Source of the DNA: Chryseobacterium gregarium DSM 19109
GTDB lineage: Bacteria; Bacteroidota; Bacteroidia; Flavobacteriales; Weeksellaceae
DNA length: 64,000 bases
Direction of reading: 5' to 3'
NCBI RefSeq assembly: GCF_000430845.1
Contig: NZ_AUMU01000018.1
Coordinates: 39,896 to 103,895 of the forward strand
Shown: positions 45,193-53,766 of the stretch, piece by piece
Position numbering within the stretch: position 1 is the first letter of the stretch
How the letters are laid out: every line of letters begins with the position of its first letter
The notes under the pieces: generated by a model
Told to the model about the DNA's origin: nothing
What the model saw: the letters and a program-made list of their open reading frames with translations, nothing else
The model's database searches: none
Position numbers and translations under genes: made by a program

Positions 45193-45577
45193 ATGGCACC
45201 AATCACAAAAATGACCCCGGCAGATTTTCAGGAAAAGCAGAAACGGCAACAGTCGCTAACCAGCACGGACAGGACCTCATCCGGAGCAGGCCCAAGTGCC
45301 GCCGGGCTGCGGAGAAGCCGCTGTTCCGGCAGGGGGCGTCCAGACGGGGACCGGATTTCCCCGGCCGCTGAACGTCACAGCTGCCCGGCAGACCGGAAAG
45401 GTAATCTGTCCGGGGTGGCAGGACCCTCCCGGCAACGGAAAAGCCCATGCAGCCTGCTGCCGTAAAGCTTCAGTCACGCTTGAAGTCTCCGAAGCGCTTG
45501 CAGCCGGGACGGGCGTAATGGTAGAGATTACGCTGCCGGATGAGGATGACGGCCAGAAGATCCGGGACTGGTCCTGA
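45193..45577 (+). pseudogene. GC-rich decayed coding region
   Basis: About 400 bases of obviously high GC content with coding-like codon pattern but no intact gene. One frame starts MAPITKMTPADFQEKQKRQQ at 45193; from about 45290 a different frame (one base shifted) continues with CPGWQDPPGNGKAH, EVSEALAAGTGVMVEITLP and ends DWS at 45577. A frameshift in one former gene is the simplest reading. I do not recognise the protein. A terminator follows about 90 bases after its end. Confidence 0.45.
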
Positions 45578-45668
45578 TGTACTCCAGCAATGCCGGACAG
45601 GCACCGGCTTCAACAGCGCATACCCCGGCGCCCTGACCCTGATTTAATATAAATACTGATTTAGTTTG

Positions 45669-45697
45669 ATCTCCACCTTAAGGGGTGGGGATTTTTT
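45669..45697 (+). terminator. terminator after the GC-rich patch
   Basis: ATCTCCACC (45669-45677) pairs with GGTGGGGAT (45684-45692), followed by TTTTT. Confidence 0.8.
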
Positions 45698-46293
45698 GTG
45701 CGCTTCCCGGATCCAGAGGTGCCGGCCGGTTAGAAAGGCTGTCAGGTTCTTAAACGCAGCGTTTTGCCGGATTTAAGCCATTTTGGAGTCCTAATGACAG
45801 ATGAGTAGGATTGAACAGCATTGGCGGCAATACAATGGCTTTACAGCATCCGGTGATGAGGGTTACCTTTGCAGAATCATAAGGCGGCTGCCCGGGCAAA
45901 CCTGAAACTGCTTTTCATTTTCTGCCCATGCAGGCACTCCATTCTGTCATTGATTTTTTAGAGGCACTTTCTTTAAGAAGTCCGGTTTTCACGCTTAAAT
46001 TCTCAAAATTTATAACCGTTTTAATTCTGATCAGGACCCAGGGATAGGATATAGGGGTTCTCATAACCGAATTTGTGTAAAATGATTTGCCAAAATGATT
46101 TTTACAGCGCATGGTGGACGGACCGGATTTTTACGGGTATCCCATGGATTATGATTGGAATAAATTCAAAAATTTATTGAAAATAGTATGAATTTAACAA
46201 TGAAGTAATCATGCTTTTTATTGTTGATGCTTTTTTCTTTTTCACCGGGATTGAAAAGCCGGGATTTCGGAAAGAGATAAGAAAGCAGCTTGA
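45698..46293. other. intergenic region, possibly relic DNA
   Basis: No intact gene. At 46111-46191 a plus-strand stretch encodes MVDGPDFYGYPMDYDWNKF and ends soon after; it looks like the tail of a protein but has no upstream frame. Several other short frames are without features. Confidence 0.4.
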
Positions 46294-46377
46294 TCAGATA
46301 AAAGAGCTATAATAGGTTTGATAGATCCTTCAACATTAACAGTCAATGGTTACTGTTTTCAAACCTCTGAAAATTAA
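46294..46377 (+). pseudogene. serine recombinase C-terminal relic, copy A
   Basis: Reads SDKRAIIGLIDPSTLTVNGY and ends after 27 codons. It matches the tail of large serine recombinases (KRAIFGLVYREKLILTERIF in the relic at 52.3 kb). DNA similarity with the relic at 47.56 kb extends about 35 bases upstream (ATTTCGGAAA, then AAAGCAG). Confidence 0.6.
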
Positions 46378-46645
46378 TACTTTTACCCATAGTATTTTTC
46401 TGATTGAGAAGGGGTTAATATTGAAGTGATCTAAACAGAAATTATGAGCTTCTGATGGAAACTTCTGAAAATAGGGTCAGGTTATCAGCTATAGAATTAT
46501 TGTTGTATAAAATCTAAAAAGGCTCTGAGGTGTTATACAGAATATAAATAGGTATAGCCTATCAGCAAAGCACCGCGTTATATTCGTTCACAGGCTTTTC
46601 AGATCCATGGTTTTGGCGGTCGCTGGTTTCGTTGTTAATTCCAGG

Positions 46646-47269
46646 TTATTCTTTACAGCTGTTATCAAGGCAAACCGGTGAGCCATCCACCGATAATGTA
46701 TTTTTATCAATACCAGCCCTGGCAACAACGATACTCAAAGTATATCCCTCTTTTAATTTGGATATCGTAATGGCATATATTTTATCAGGAAGATTCCATT
46801 GATAAAGTTTTGAATGAGAAAAGTCTAAATTTTTGTCCGGCTTCAAATTTACCTTGTAGGAAGCATATTTTGTATTGATTTTTGAAATCAGGGATTCAGG
46901 ATTTTTATCAGTTTCAATAAACGATGTAAAAGCCTGTATTGCTTTTTTATGATTTGTTATTACATTAATTCTATTGTTTTCAATATCGAAAAAGCGAATA
47001 AGATCTGGCTTAATACCACTGTCATCAATTTTGTTTCTATAAATCCAGGCTTTGCTTTTGCCTTCAGTCCTGTCTAAAGCGACGTGTTGAACTTTAGAAA
47101 ACAAGGTTTCCACATTCTCATTAAAGGTGGCTCTATCCAGGTCGAAAATACCATGTTCAGACCCCAGATATTTAGGATTCTCTTTAGTCTGGGACTGACA
47201 GTTTTGAAATAAGGTCATTGAAATCATTAAAATAAAAAAAAGAGAGCTGTTTCTTTTGAGGTTCTTCAT
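46646..47269 (-). CDS. hypothetical lipoprotein
   Basis: A 207-residue lipoprotein with a signal peptide ending in LFQNC (Cys 24). The mature part has HGIFDLDRATFNENVETLF and a C terminus with TLSIVVARAGIDKNTLSVDG and two Cys (VCLDNSC) near the end that could form a disulfide. No known family. It stands alone between two recombinase relics, so it may be cargo of a lost element. Confidence 0.6.
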   Translation of the reverse strand: MKNLKRNSSLFFILMISMTLFQNCQSQTKENPKYLGSEHGIFDLDRATFNENVETLFSKVQHVALDRTEGKSKAWIYRNKIDDSGIKPDLIRFFDIENNRINVITNHKKAIQAFTSFIETDKNPESLISKINTKYASYKVNLKPDKNLDFSHSKLYQWNLPDKIYAITISKLKEGYTLSIVVARAGIDKNTLSVDGSPVCLDNSCKE

Positions 47270-47555
47270 TTGATTTTTTTTACTGTTATGCTAATGGGTT
47301 GTGACAGAAATTTTATACCAGGCTATGATAGGCAAATATACTTCATAATGCTTTGGAAAAATGCTCTTGGTGAAATGACGCCGGCACTTGCATATTTTCA
47401 GAAAGCAGATTCTGTTGTTCAGCGAAATCAGTTTATACTCCCGGAAATCAGAAGTAATGATGAAGAACTGATTTTTTTCATTATCAAAATGAAAAAATAC
47501 TGCAAAAGAACTTTGCTACACCAATATTTCGGAAAAAGATAAAAAAGCAGATTCA

Positions 47556-47675
47556 TCAGATAAAAGAGCCATAATTAGTTTAATATATCATTCAACGTTA
47601 ACGTTCAGCGGTGACTATTTACAAACTATTAAAATTAGCAGTGTTTCGGAGAATATATTATTGATTAACAAATAG
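47556..47675 (+). pseudogene. serine recombinase C-terminal relic, copy B
   Basis: Reads SDKRAIISLIYHSTLTFSGD and, further on, SSVSENILLINK, ending at a TAG. It is collinear with copy A and with the longer relic at 52.0-52.5 kb (NSFAEDILLIKK). The remainder of the 584-base gap 47270-47853 has no supported gene. Confidence 0.65.
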
Positions 47676-47853
47676 ATAAAGAAAAGCCGATAAAGAAGTG
47701 GAAAAACTTTAGAAGCCGGTTTTGTGACCAAAGCCGTATTCTCCTCAAACACTTTTGTCAAAATGCGGCTGAAAACCATCGGAGCTTCCGTTCGGCATGC
47801 TTTCATATCCTGTCTTGCAGACAAAACGGAAGCTTAGTTGTGGTGCGTTCACT

Positions 47854-49353
47854 TTACTTTTCCATTTTGTTGAGAATGAATTTTAATGGAGTGTCAATCC
47901 CATCATAAATATCTTTTTGATTTGATTTAACCTCATAATCGGGGGATATGCCTTCGTCGGGCCTGGGCTTTACATAGGCTTGCCAGATAAGGGGGATATC
48001 TATTTCCAATTTAGAATAGGGTAAATTTAAAAAGAAAAACTGTCCTCCGTTGATGCCTTTCTTGGTTCCGCCTGTCGTTTCACCGATTAATTTACCGGTA
48101 TGAGTCTGCTGAAAGATATCAGACATGATAAATGTGGTAGAACTGTTGCCAGGATTAATCAATAAAAAAATTTCACCGTCAAACACATTTTCTTTTGGAT
48201 AAGTAAGGATACAGTTGGATTGAGAAGCGTCGATTCTTTCGTAATAGCCGTCCGATGTTTTTACATAATCACTTGCATTTTTCGGTTTTTTAAATTCTTT
48301 ATCCCAGGTTTTTAAATACGGTAACAAAGTATCCGGTACAGAAAGGAACCTGTAAAGCCTTCTCATTGGATTTTCGCAGCCAAAAGGTTTATTGATCAGA
48401 TAAGACAGAACTTCTGTTCTTGCATCGTCATCACCACCTTCGTTTCCACGAATATCAATAATTAAATTTTTTGCAGATGAACGGTGGAGATTTGTAAAAA
48501 CGCTGTCAAGGTATTTTTTATAGTCAGCCTTCCATTTCCAAACGGCAAAGTCGCCTAATCTTAAATAGGCGGTTTTTTTATTAATAAATTTGAATTCCCA
48601 GTTTTTTTCATTCATAGGAATTGCTCCAACATTTGAAAGATACATATCCTGCCGTTCTTTTTTTGTCAATGATTTTAGATGGGTGCTGATCTTTTTTTGT
48701 TTGAAGGTTTTTATCACAAAGTCATAATTTCCGGTGTTAAAATTTTTTGGAAAGTAAAGCGGGAAATAGATGTCAAAAAGAGAATAGCTGGTTGTGGTAA
48801 TATTTGCAGGCACTATATTGAGATTGTCCATTTTTTTGCCCAATCCGTTATGCCCATCTGAACGGCTCACCTTTAATAAGCTGTGAATGATGGTTTTTAC
48901 TTTAGTTCCGTTGATGCTAACGATTTCGTCACCTGCTTTAATGGTTTTGTTTTCAGATAAGTTATGGGTAATAATAAATTTATTGTCCACTACCACAAAA
49001 AGAAAAGGCATGAAGGATTTTGAAAAATAATGATTAATGGTTCCGTCTGTTTGGTTATAAGGATTTAAATACGTGTGGCCGCATTTAAGAAATGCTGTTA
49101 ATTCAGAAAGCAAAATAAAATATTGCTCATTATTTATATCGCCTGAAATTTTTTGTTTTAATTTTTTAAAATAATTTTCAATTTCATCAGGTGAATTAAA
49201 TCGGTAAATTCCCGGATGCAAATTCACAAATGTCGATTTGATAAGGTCTACTTCCTTTACCCGCTCTTCTTTTGTGAGGTTTGATGTCTTATCCTGACCG
49301 TAGATGGTTAAAGCAGAAATCAGGAAAAATAAAATAGTTATTTGTTTTATCAT
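47854..49353 (-). CDS. S41 family peptidase, exported
   Basis: A 499-residue C-terminal-processing-type (S41) protease with a signal peptide (ILFFLISALTIYGQ). A short PDZ-like segment is at about residues 140-165 (IKAGDEIVSINGTKVKTI); the peptidase core has NLIIDIRGNEGGDDDARTEVLSYL and LINPGNSSTTFIMSD with the catalytic Ser, then LIGETTGGTKKG. Such proteins cleave C-terminal tails in the periplasm or at the cell surface. It lies 53 bases downstream of an attC-like palindrome. No operon partner. Confidence 0.9.
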   Translation of the reverse strand: MIKQITILFFLISALTIYGQDKTSNLTKEERVKEVDLIKSTFVNLHPGIYRFNSPDEIENYFKKLKQKISGDINNEQYFILLSELTAFLKCGHTYLNPYNQTDGTINHYFSKSFMPFLFVVVDNKFIITHNLSENKTIKAGDEIVSINGTKVKTIIHSLLKVSRSDGHNGLGKKMDNLNIVPANITTTSYSLFDIYFPLYFPKNFNTGNYDFVIKTFKQKKISTHLKSLTKKERQDMYLSNVGAIPMNEKNWEFKFINKKTAYLRLGDFAVWKWKADYKKYLDSVFTNLHRSSAKNLIIDIRGNEGGDDDARTEVLSYLINKPFGCENPMRRLYRFLSVPDTLLPYLKTWDKEFKKPKNASDYVKTSDGYYERIDASQSNCILTYPKENVFDGEIFLLINPGNSSTTFIMSDIFQQTHTGKLIGETTGGTKKGINGGQFFFLNLPYSKLEIDIPLIWQAYVKPRPDEGISPDYEVKSNQKDIYDGIDTPLKFILNKMEK

Positions 49354-49405
49354 CTTGTATGTAAATTCTAAGTTATAAAATTTGATTGTTTTTCAGAAAA
49401 GTGAC

Positions 49406-49500
49406 GCCCGACGTTCGTTCAATTTTGTACAAAAGTTCAATCGGGGAACTCCCGTTGAACTTTGCCATTTCGTCCTAAAATTGAAAAATCCTTGTTAGGC
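49406..49500. repeat. 95-bp attC-like palindrome
   Basis: Read on the minus strand it begins GCCTAAC (fits the integron R'' consensus RYYYAAC) and ends GTCGGGC (one mismatch to GTTRRRY). Inside are two perfect inverted pairs: TTCAATTTT (49418-49426) with AAAATTGAA (49477-49485), and AAAGTTCAA (49432-49440) with TTGAACTTT (49455-49463), plus CGGG with CCCG at the tip. It starts 9 bases after the stop codon of the minus-strand gene at 49509, as an integron cassette site would. Confidence 0.6.
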
Positions 49501-49508
49501 GGAGTCTT

Positions 49509-50174
49509 TTATTTTAGTAGTATTGAATTTTCTTTTAATCCAAAATTAGTATTGACTTCGGGTAGACTTCTTTCACTAATCCAAAAATCGGGACTTGAAG
49601 TATCGCCATTTCGTATGGCTTTGGCTTTCCGGGCATTTTTTTTTATTCTTTTAATCAGTTCTACGTAAAGTTTATAGGTCGTTAGGTTTTCAGTTGTAAG
49701 CGCTTTGCCATTTTGCCAAATTTCCTTCGGATAGCTAAATTCAAGTCCAATATTTGAATTTCCTGTTCCATCAAAAATGTTTACCCGCAATTGATTTTTT
49801 TTTTCATCAACGGTCAAAGAAAAAGGGCTGATATTAATAACCGGTTCTCTTTGAATAGCACGTTTGAATTTCTTTAACTGATTGTTTTCTTCACTCTCAA
49901 AAATCTCATAGTCAATATATTTTGGGTTGTCTGTTATTTGAGTATAAATATCTGATTTCCTTTCTTCTTCTTTTCGTTCTCTTCCCGAAGTTAAGTTATT
50001 GTAATACAATTCATATTGTTGAAAAATTGAAGTTTTATCTTCAATTTTGTAATCTATCGGGACCCTTCGGTTGGTTATTGCTATGAAATACTCAAGACCA
50101 AAAAAAACAATTTCAAATTCTGAAGGATGAAGGACGAATTTAAATTTATTCCATTTCTGTACGATATAACTCAT
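49509..50174 (-). CDS. hypothetical protein, possible gene cassette
   Basis: A soluble protein of 221 residues when started at the internal Met (MSYIVQKWNKFKF, ATG at 50172-50174); an upstream start at 50234 would overlap the palindromic spacer. It contains a strand-rich middle (EPVINISPFSLTVDEKKNQL) and a basic helix (YVELIKRIKKNARKAKAI). I know no family. It is flanked on both sides by palindromes carrying the motif AAATCCTTGTTA, which suggests a mobile cassette. Confidence 0.6.
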   Translation of the reverse strand: MSYIVQKWNKFKFVLHPSEFEIVFFGLEYFIAITNRRVPIDYKIEDKTSIFQQYELYYNNLTSGRERKEEERKSDIYTQITDNPKYIDYEIFESEENNQLKKFKRAIQREPVINISPFSLTVDEKKNQLRVNIFDGTGNSNIGLEFSYPKEIWQNGKALTTENLTTYKLYVELIKRIKKNARKAKAIRNGDTSSPDFWISERSLPEVNTNFGLKENSILLK

Positions 50175-50222
50175 CTTTTTAATTCTGTATTTAATCGGTG
50201 GTGTAATTTTCCGGAGCTGTCT

Positions 50223-50259
50223 GCAGGATGACACATAACGCCAAATCCTTGTTACCTGC
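50223..50259. repeat. 37-bp attC-like short palindrome
   Basis: GCAGG with CCTGC (outer, 50223-50227 and 50255-50259) and TAAC with GTTA (inner, 50236-50239 and 50251-50254). It shares the 12-mer AAATCCTTGTTA (50243-50254) with the 95-bp palindrome at 49406-49500 (49486-49497), and starts 12 bases after the stop of the upstream gene. Confidence 0.55.
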
Positions 50260-50271
50260 TGTTTCTATTCG

Positions 50272-50562
50272 TCACCTTCCGCCATAAAACAGTCTGAATT
50301 TTCTGGAATGATGCCTTTTTCCAACTGCTTCATTGTACTTATTTTCCGGAACAAACACGAATTGTACCGTTTGGTCACATGATGGTAACGGTAAAAATCT
50401 ATTGTTTAGATCTTCTCCTTTCAGCACCTGTTCATTAATAAATATATTGATAAAATCTTCGTCTATCCAATCTCCAAATTCGTCCGAATCAATTTTGTCG
50501 TCATATTTCGTTTTCTCAACTGTTACAGAAATATGTACAGAGTTGTCTTTTTCATATGGCAT
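50272..50562 (-). CDS. hypothetical protein, 96 residues
   Basis: A small acidic protein beginning MPYEKDNSVHISVTVEKTKY, without signal peptide. It has a strand-rich start, an acidic middle (EFGDWIDEDFINIFINEQVLKG) and VQFVFVPENKY before a basic end. No family recognised. It ends 12 bases before a short palindrome and its ATG is 15 bases after the stop codon of the erythromycin-esterase gene (same strand), so it might be co-transcribed with that gene. Confidence 0.55.
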   Translation of the reverse strand: MPYEKDNSVHISVTVEKTKYDDKIDSDEFGDWIDEDFINIFINEQVLKGEDLNNRFLPLPSCDQTVQFVFVPENKYNEAVGKRHHSRKFRLFYGGR

Positions 50563-50577
50563 TATTGACGGATATCT

Positions 50578-51843
50578 TCAATCTAGAAGTCTTGAGTTTG
50601 TCGACTTTTTGATGAAGACAAGATAGTCAAAATCCTTGGTTACATTGGCATCCCAGAATTCACGTTTCAAAGCGACTGCGCCCGTGATCCGGAATTTCAC
50701 GATATCGTTCACGATCCATTTGGCAAGTGGATCGGCTTCTGATCTTAAGCGCTTCAGGTCAAGGATTAAGATAGGGATATCCAGAGAATTCAACAGATAT
50801 TCCACTGTGCCCGGAATGGCCGTCTGGGCAATTTGCGGCGTCCGCAGGCTTTCTTTCTTCAGCGTATTGGAGAGCGCCGTATAGGTGCCTTCATAAAAAG
50901 CGAAGCCAAAGGTGGTGTAATCATTTTTAAGACCTTCTTTCAAAAAGCTGCCCATCTCATTCTTCCTGTTGTTGATATGGCCATTATGAGCCGAAACAAC
51001 AATTTTGGAATTTGGATCGTTTTCGGCGATCCACATCACATTTTCTGCCATCAGCTTATCTCGGGTAGAGTAGGATTTGGCAAGATATTGCTCTATGATC
51101 CGTACATTCTGGAGAAACCATTTTCTGTCGGTGCCGGCTGGTATTTTTTCAGCGAGTTTTTTTGCATTGTTTAAAAGAACGTCAATATTTTCTTTCTGCT
51201 TTTTTGAAACAAGGGTATGCCCTGATTTCTTCTGAATCGTTTTCGTATGGATCTCAGTCAGCAGGACAGAAAGTTCGTTGGCCTCACTCTCCGGAAATTG
51301 ATATTTAAGAAAGTCTTTTTTTAAATGGGCAAGAGCACCCTGATAAAACTGCATGTCAAATCCCGAAAACCGGACCTTGTTTTGATTTTGGCTATTGTAC
51401 TGTTTCATCCAATTGATGATGGACAGCATCTCTTCCGTCTGCCAGGTCCAAAAATACATTCCTTTCAACAAAGTTGCAGGGTCACCTTCTCCATTGACCA
51501 CATATTGATTGACGTTGTATGCTTCGGGCATTGCGGCCTCGAGGGAGAAGATGTCATAACCCTTATTCTGTGCGAGGTAACGGTACATCCTGTCTTTCAG
51601 CCGGTAGATCTCACGGGAACCGTGGGTGACCTCTCCCAATGCCACGACCTTTGAATTTCCAACCAGTCCATCCAGTACCTTCAGGTCGTCATTTCCCTGC
51701 TGCTCTGGGTCAACAGAAGAGATGGGGTAAACGAAGCTGAGAAGATATTTCTTTTCTTCTCCGGTTAATTGATCTTTGGTTTGCGAAATGGCGAAGCCTG
51801 ATATCAGGCATAAAAATAACAGAAGGGTAGGACGCTTTGACAT
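50578..51843 (-). CDS. erythromycin esterase family protein, exported
   Basis: A 421-residue protein with a signal peptide (LLLFLCLISGFAISQ). VVALGEVTHGSREIYRLKDR holds the conserved GE-x-x-HG-x-x-E core of the erythromycin esterase family, followed by FSLEAAMPEAYNVNQYV and FSGFDMQFY, and ending with VVSAHNGHIN. Members include macrolide esterases (EreA/EreB) and many proteins of unknown substrate; export argues against classical resistance, which is cytoplasmic. Function as a hydrolase is probable; antibiotic resistance cannot be claimed. Confidence 0.88.
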   Translation of the reverse strand: MSKRPTLLLFLCLISGFAISQTKDQLTGEEKKYLLSFVYPISSVDPEQQGNDDLKVLDGLVGNSKVVALGEVTHGSREIYRLKDRMYRYLAQNKGYDIFSLEAAMPEAYNVNQYVVNGEGDPATLLKGMYFWTWQTEEMLSIINWMKQYNSQNQNKVRFSGFDMQFYQGALAHLKKDFLKYQFPESEANELSVLLTEIHTKTIQKKSGHTLVSKKQKENIDVLLNNAKKLAEKIPAGTDRKWFLQNVRIIEQYLAKSYSTRDKLMAENVMWIAENDPNSKIVVSAHNGHINNRKNEMGSFLKEGLKNDYTTFGFAFYEGTYTALSNTLKKESLRTPQIAQTAIPGTVEYLLNSLDIPILILDLKRLRSEADPLAKWIVNDIVKFRITGAVALKREFWDANVTKDFDYLVFIKKSTNSRLLD

Positions 51844-51999
51844 ATATTCAGAATAACTGTTTGATATTTTTCCATCTTATGCCCATACTTCGACATGGCT
51901 GGCAATGGTACTCTTGAAGTTGAGGCCGAATTTACAAATTATTTTCAGTCCCTTTTTACTAAATCTGTTGACTAAGAAGTTTTATTCTCACTTGTACAA

Positions 52000-52516
52000 A
52001 ATTTTTCTGTCGCATCAATTGGGTTAAATAATGAACGAAAAGTTCTTCAAAATAAACTTATAGCTAGAATTGACAAAGCGGGAGATATGTATCTGGAAGA
52101 TAAATGAGATGAAGAGGATTTCAGAAGAATTCAATTAAAGTGTAAAGAGGAAATTGAAAATCTTACTTTTAAATTGAGTTCATTAAAAAATTCAGGGCAC
52201 ACAAACAATATTGAAAATAAAATAAATCAGGCGTTGAACCCGATCACCAATATCTGAAAGATATAAGAACGCAGGCACCATACATAAAAGGGCGATTTTT
52301 GGTTTGGTATATCGTGAAAAGTTAATCTTGACGGAGAGAATTTTTCAAACCACTGAAATTAACAGTTTTGCGGAGGATATCTTATTGATTAAGAAAGAGA
52401 TAGGAAGACAAGAAAACCGACTTCAAATGTCGGTTTTTGTGAACGTAACAGGACTCTATTCAAACCATTTACTGGCAGATATAGATCATATTTTAAAAGT
52501 GTTAAATGATGTCTGA
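52000..52516 (+). pseudogene. serine recombinase relic, copy C (longest)
   Basis: From about 52021 the frame gives GLNNERKVLQNKLIARIDKA, then after a stop DEEDFRRIQLKCKEEIENL, the helical region behind the zinc-ribbon of large serine recombinases. After a frameshift near 52255 it continues HKRAIFGLVYREKLILTERI and NSFAEDILLIKKEIGRQ, ending at a TGA at 52516. No catalytic N terminus remains. The rest of 51844-52651 has no gene. The left limit is approximate. Confidence 0.7.
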
Positions 52517-52601
52517 CTGAAAAAATTCGCAGGGATTAACGACTTAATTTCGGATTACATGAATCGCTAAACGTGACTGAAAATCATCCGTGAAAAGTCA
52601 A

Positions 52602-52630
52602 AAAAGAGACACTAAATGAGTGTCTCTTTT
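52602..52630 (-). terminator. terminator downstream of metallophosphoesterase
   Basis: AAAAGAGACACT (52602-52613) pairs perfectly with AGTGTCTCTTTT (52619-52630). On the minus strand the stem runs into six T, 22 bases after the stop codon of the SusC/SusD operon's last gene. Confidence 0.85.
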
Positions 52631-52651
52631 CTATACCTTTTAACTCTCATG

Positions 52652-53755
52652 TCACTCTGAAAGTTTGAAAGTAAACTCGTTTCTTGCATCCGTTTTATAA
52701 GCATTTTTCTGTGTAACCGGCGAAATGCCGAATAGGGGAGAGTAGGTTTTCACTTTTACCGTTTTATTATCCGGATAGAATTCAATAATTCTGATCCAGC
52801 CATCACCTCCGTTGCCGTCACGATGACCACCGCCTTCACTCTGCATATCAAAAAGCATCTGGTTCACATTTTTACCATAACTGTTGGGGTCTACACGGAA
52901 GCCTTCTCCGGAGATATGCCCGCTTAATACTAATTGTAAATTTTTAGAAGGTTCTATAAGCTTTTTCCAGATCTGTTCACCATTATTGGATTCCGGAAGT
53001 ACGATGGTTTTGGACTTTTGCGGAACATTGTTAATTAAAAAGGGCTCATACATAAACCATGAATTCTCTTTATCCGTTCTTTTGTCTTTATCATTCAGAA
53101 AGGCATGGGTGATTAAAATTGATTTATGGTTTTTGTATTGGGGCATGTCCAACACTTTTTTAGCCCATTCCAACGTTTTATTTCTCGGCGCAAATTCAAG
53201 GCTGAGAAATAAATAGTCCTGGCCATTTAAACCTTTCAGTTCCAAAACCGAATTCTCCATGCTTGGTGCACCGGCATCATTATAAAAATTCTGTGTTAAA
53301 TATTTCTGATTTAAATAATTAAAATTCGAAGGAAAAAACTCATTATAACGGGAAAACCGTCTGCCTTCCTCATTAATGCTGAAGTCATGATTTCCCGTTG
53401 CCGCTACATAAGGAACTTTCCCATTGAGCCTTCCTAAGATTGACTGCACAGATTTCCATTGGTCGTCTGCACTTTGATCACCGTCATAACCCTGATTCAA
53501 AATATTATTATGTTCCACTAAATCTCCAACCTGACAGACCATTTTAATATGTAAGGAAGAAATATTATCCTCAATCCATCTGACCATCAGATCTAAAACC
53601 GGTTGATTCCTGTTCCATTTCACATAATTTTGGGTGTCCGGGATCAGAATAATACTCCATGATTTTTCATGATCTAATTTGGGAGCCTGAAATTTTTCCT
53701 GTGCAAAAACCACTGCAGAAAGCAGTAAAAGCAATATTGATATATTCTTCTTCAT
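52652..53755 (-). CDS. exported calcineurin-like metallophosphoesterase
   Basis: A 367-residue protein with a signal peptide (SILLLLLSAVVFAQ). The metallophosphatase motifs occur in order: ILIPDTQNYVKW, QVGDLVEHNN (GDxxxH-like), VAATGNHDFS (GNHD), ILITHAF and VLSGHISGEG (GHxxG). It probably cleaves phosphate from a nutrient in the periplasm or on the surface. It is 11 bases downstream of the susD gene, so it belongs to the uptake operon and suggests a phosphorylated substrate. Confidence 0.9.
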   Translation of the reverse strand: MKKNISILLLLLSAVVFAQEKFQAPKLDHEKSWSIILIPDTQNYVKWNRNQPVLDLMVRWIEDNISSLHIKMVCQVGDLVEHNNILNQGYDGDQSADDQWKSVQSILGRLNGKVPYVAATGNHDFSINEEGRRFSRYNEFFPSNFNYLNQKYLTQNFYNDAGAPSMENSVLELKGLNGQDYLFLSLEFAPRNKTLEWAKKVLDMPQYKNHKSILITHAFLNDKDKRTDKENSWFMYEPFLINNVPQKSKTIVLPESNNGEQIWKKLIEPSKNLQLVLSGHISGEGFRVDPNSYGKNVNQMLFDMQSEGGGHRDGNGGDGWIRIIEFYPDNKTVKVKTYSPLFGISPVTQKNAYKTDARNEFTFKLSE

Positions 53756-53766
53756 CCTCTTTTTAA

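Noticed and set aside
44903..45214. 103-codon plus-strand frame across the tandem repeats
   Set aside because: The product is low-complexity (Pro/Lys/Arg) and caused by the repeats.
47270..47542. 90-codon plus-strand open frame beside the lipoprotein gene
   Set aside because: Only a TTG start right at the divergent gene's ATG, no family similarity, and it runs into the recombinase relic; probably decayed DNA.
50578..51843. Calling the erythromycin esterase homologue a macrolide resistance gene
   Set aside because: The family is broad and the protein has a signal peptide, unlike the cytoplasmic EreA/EreB; similarity alone does not support resistance.
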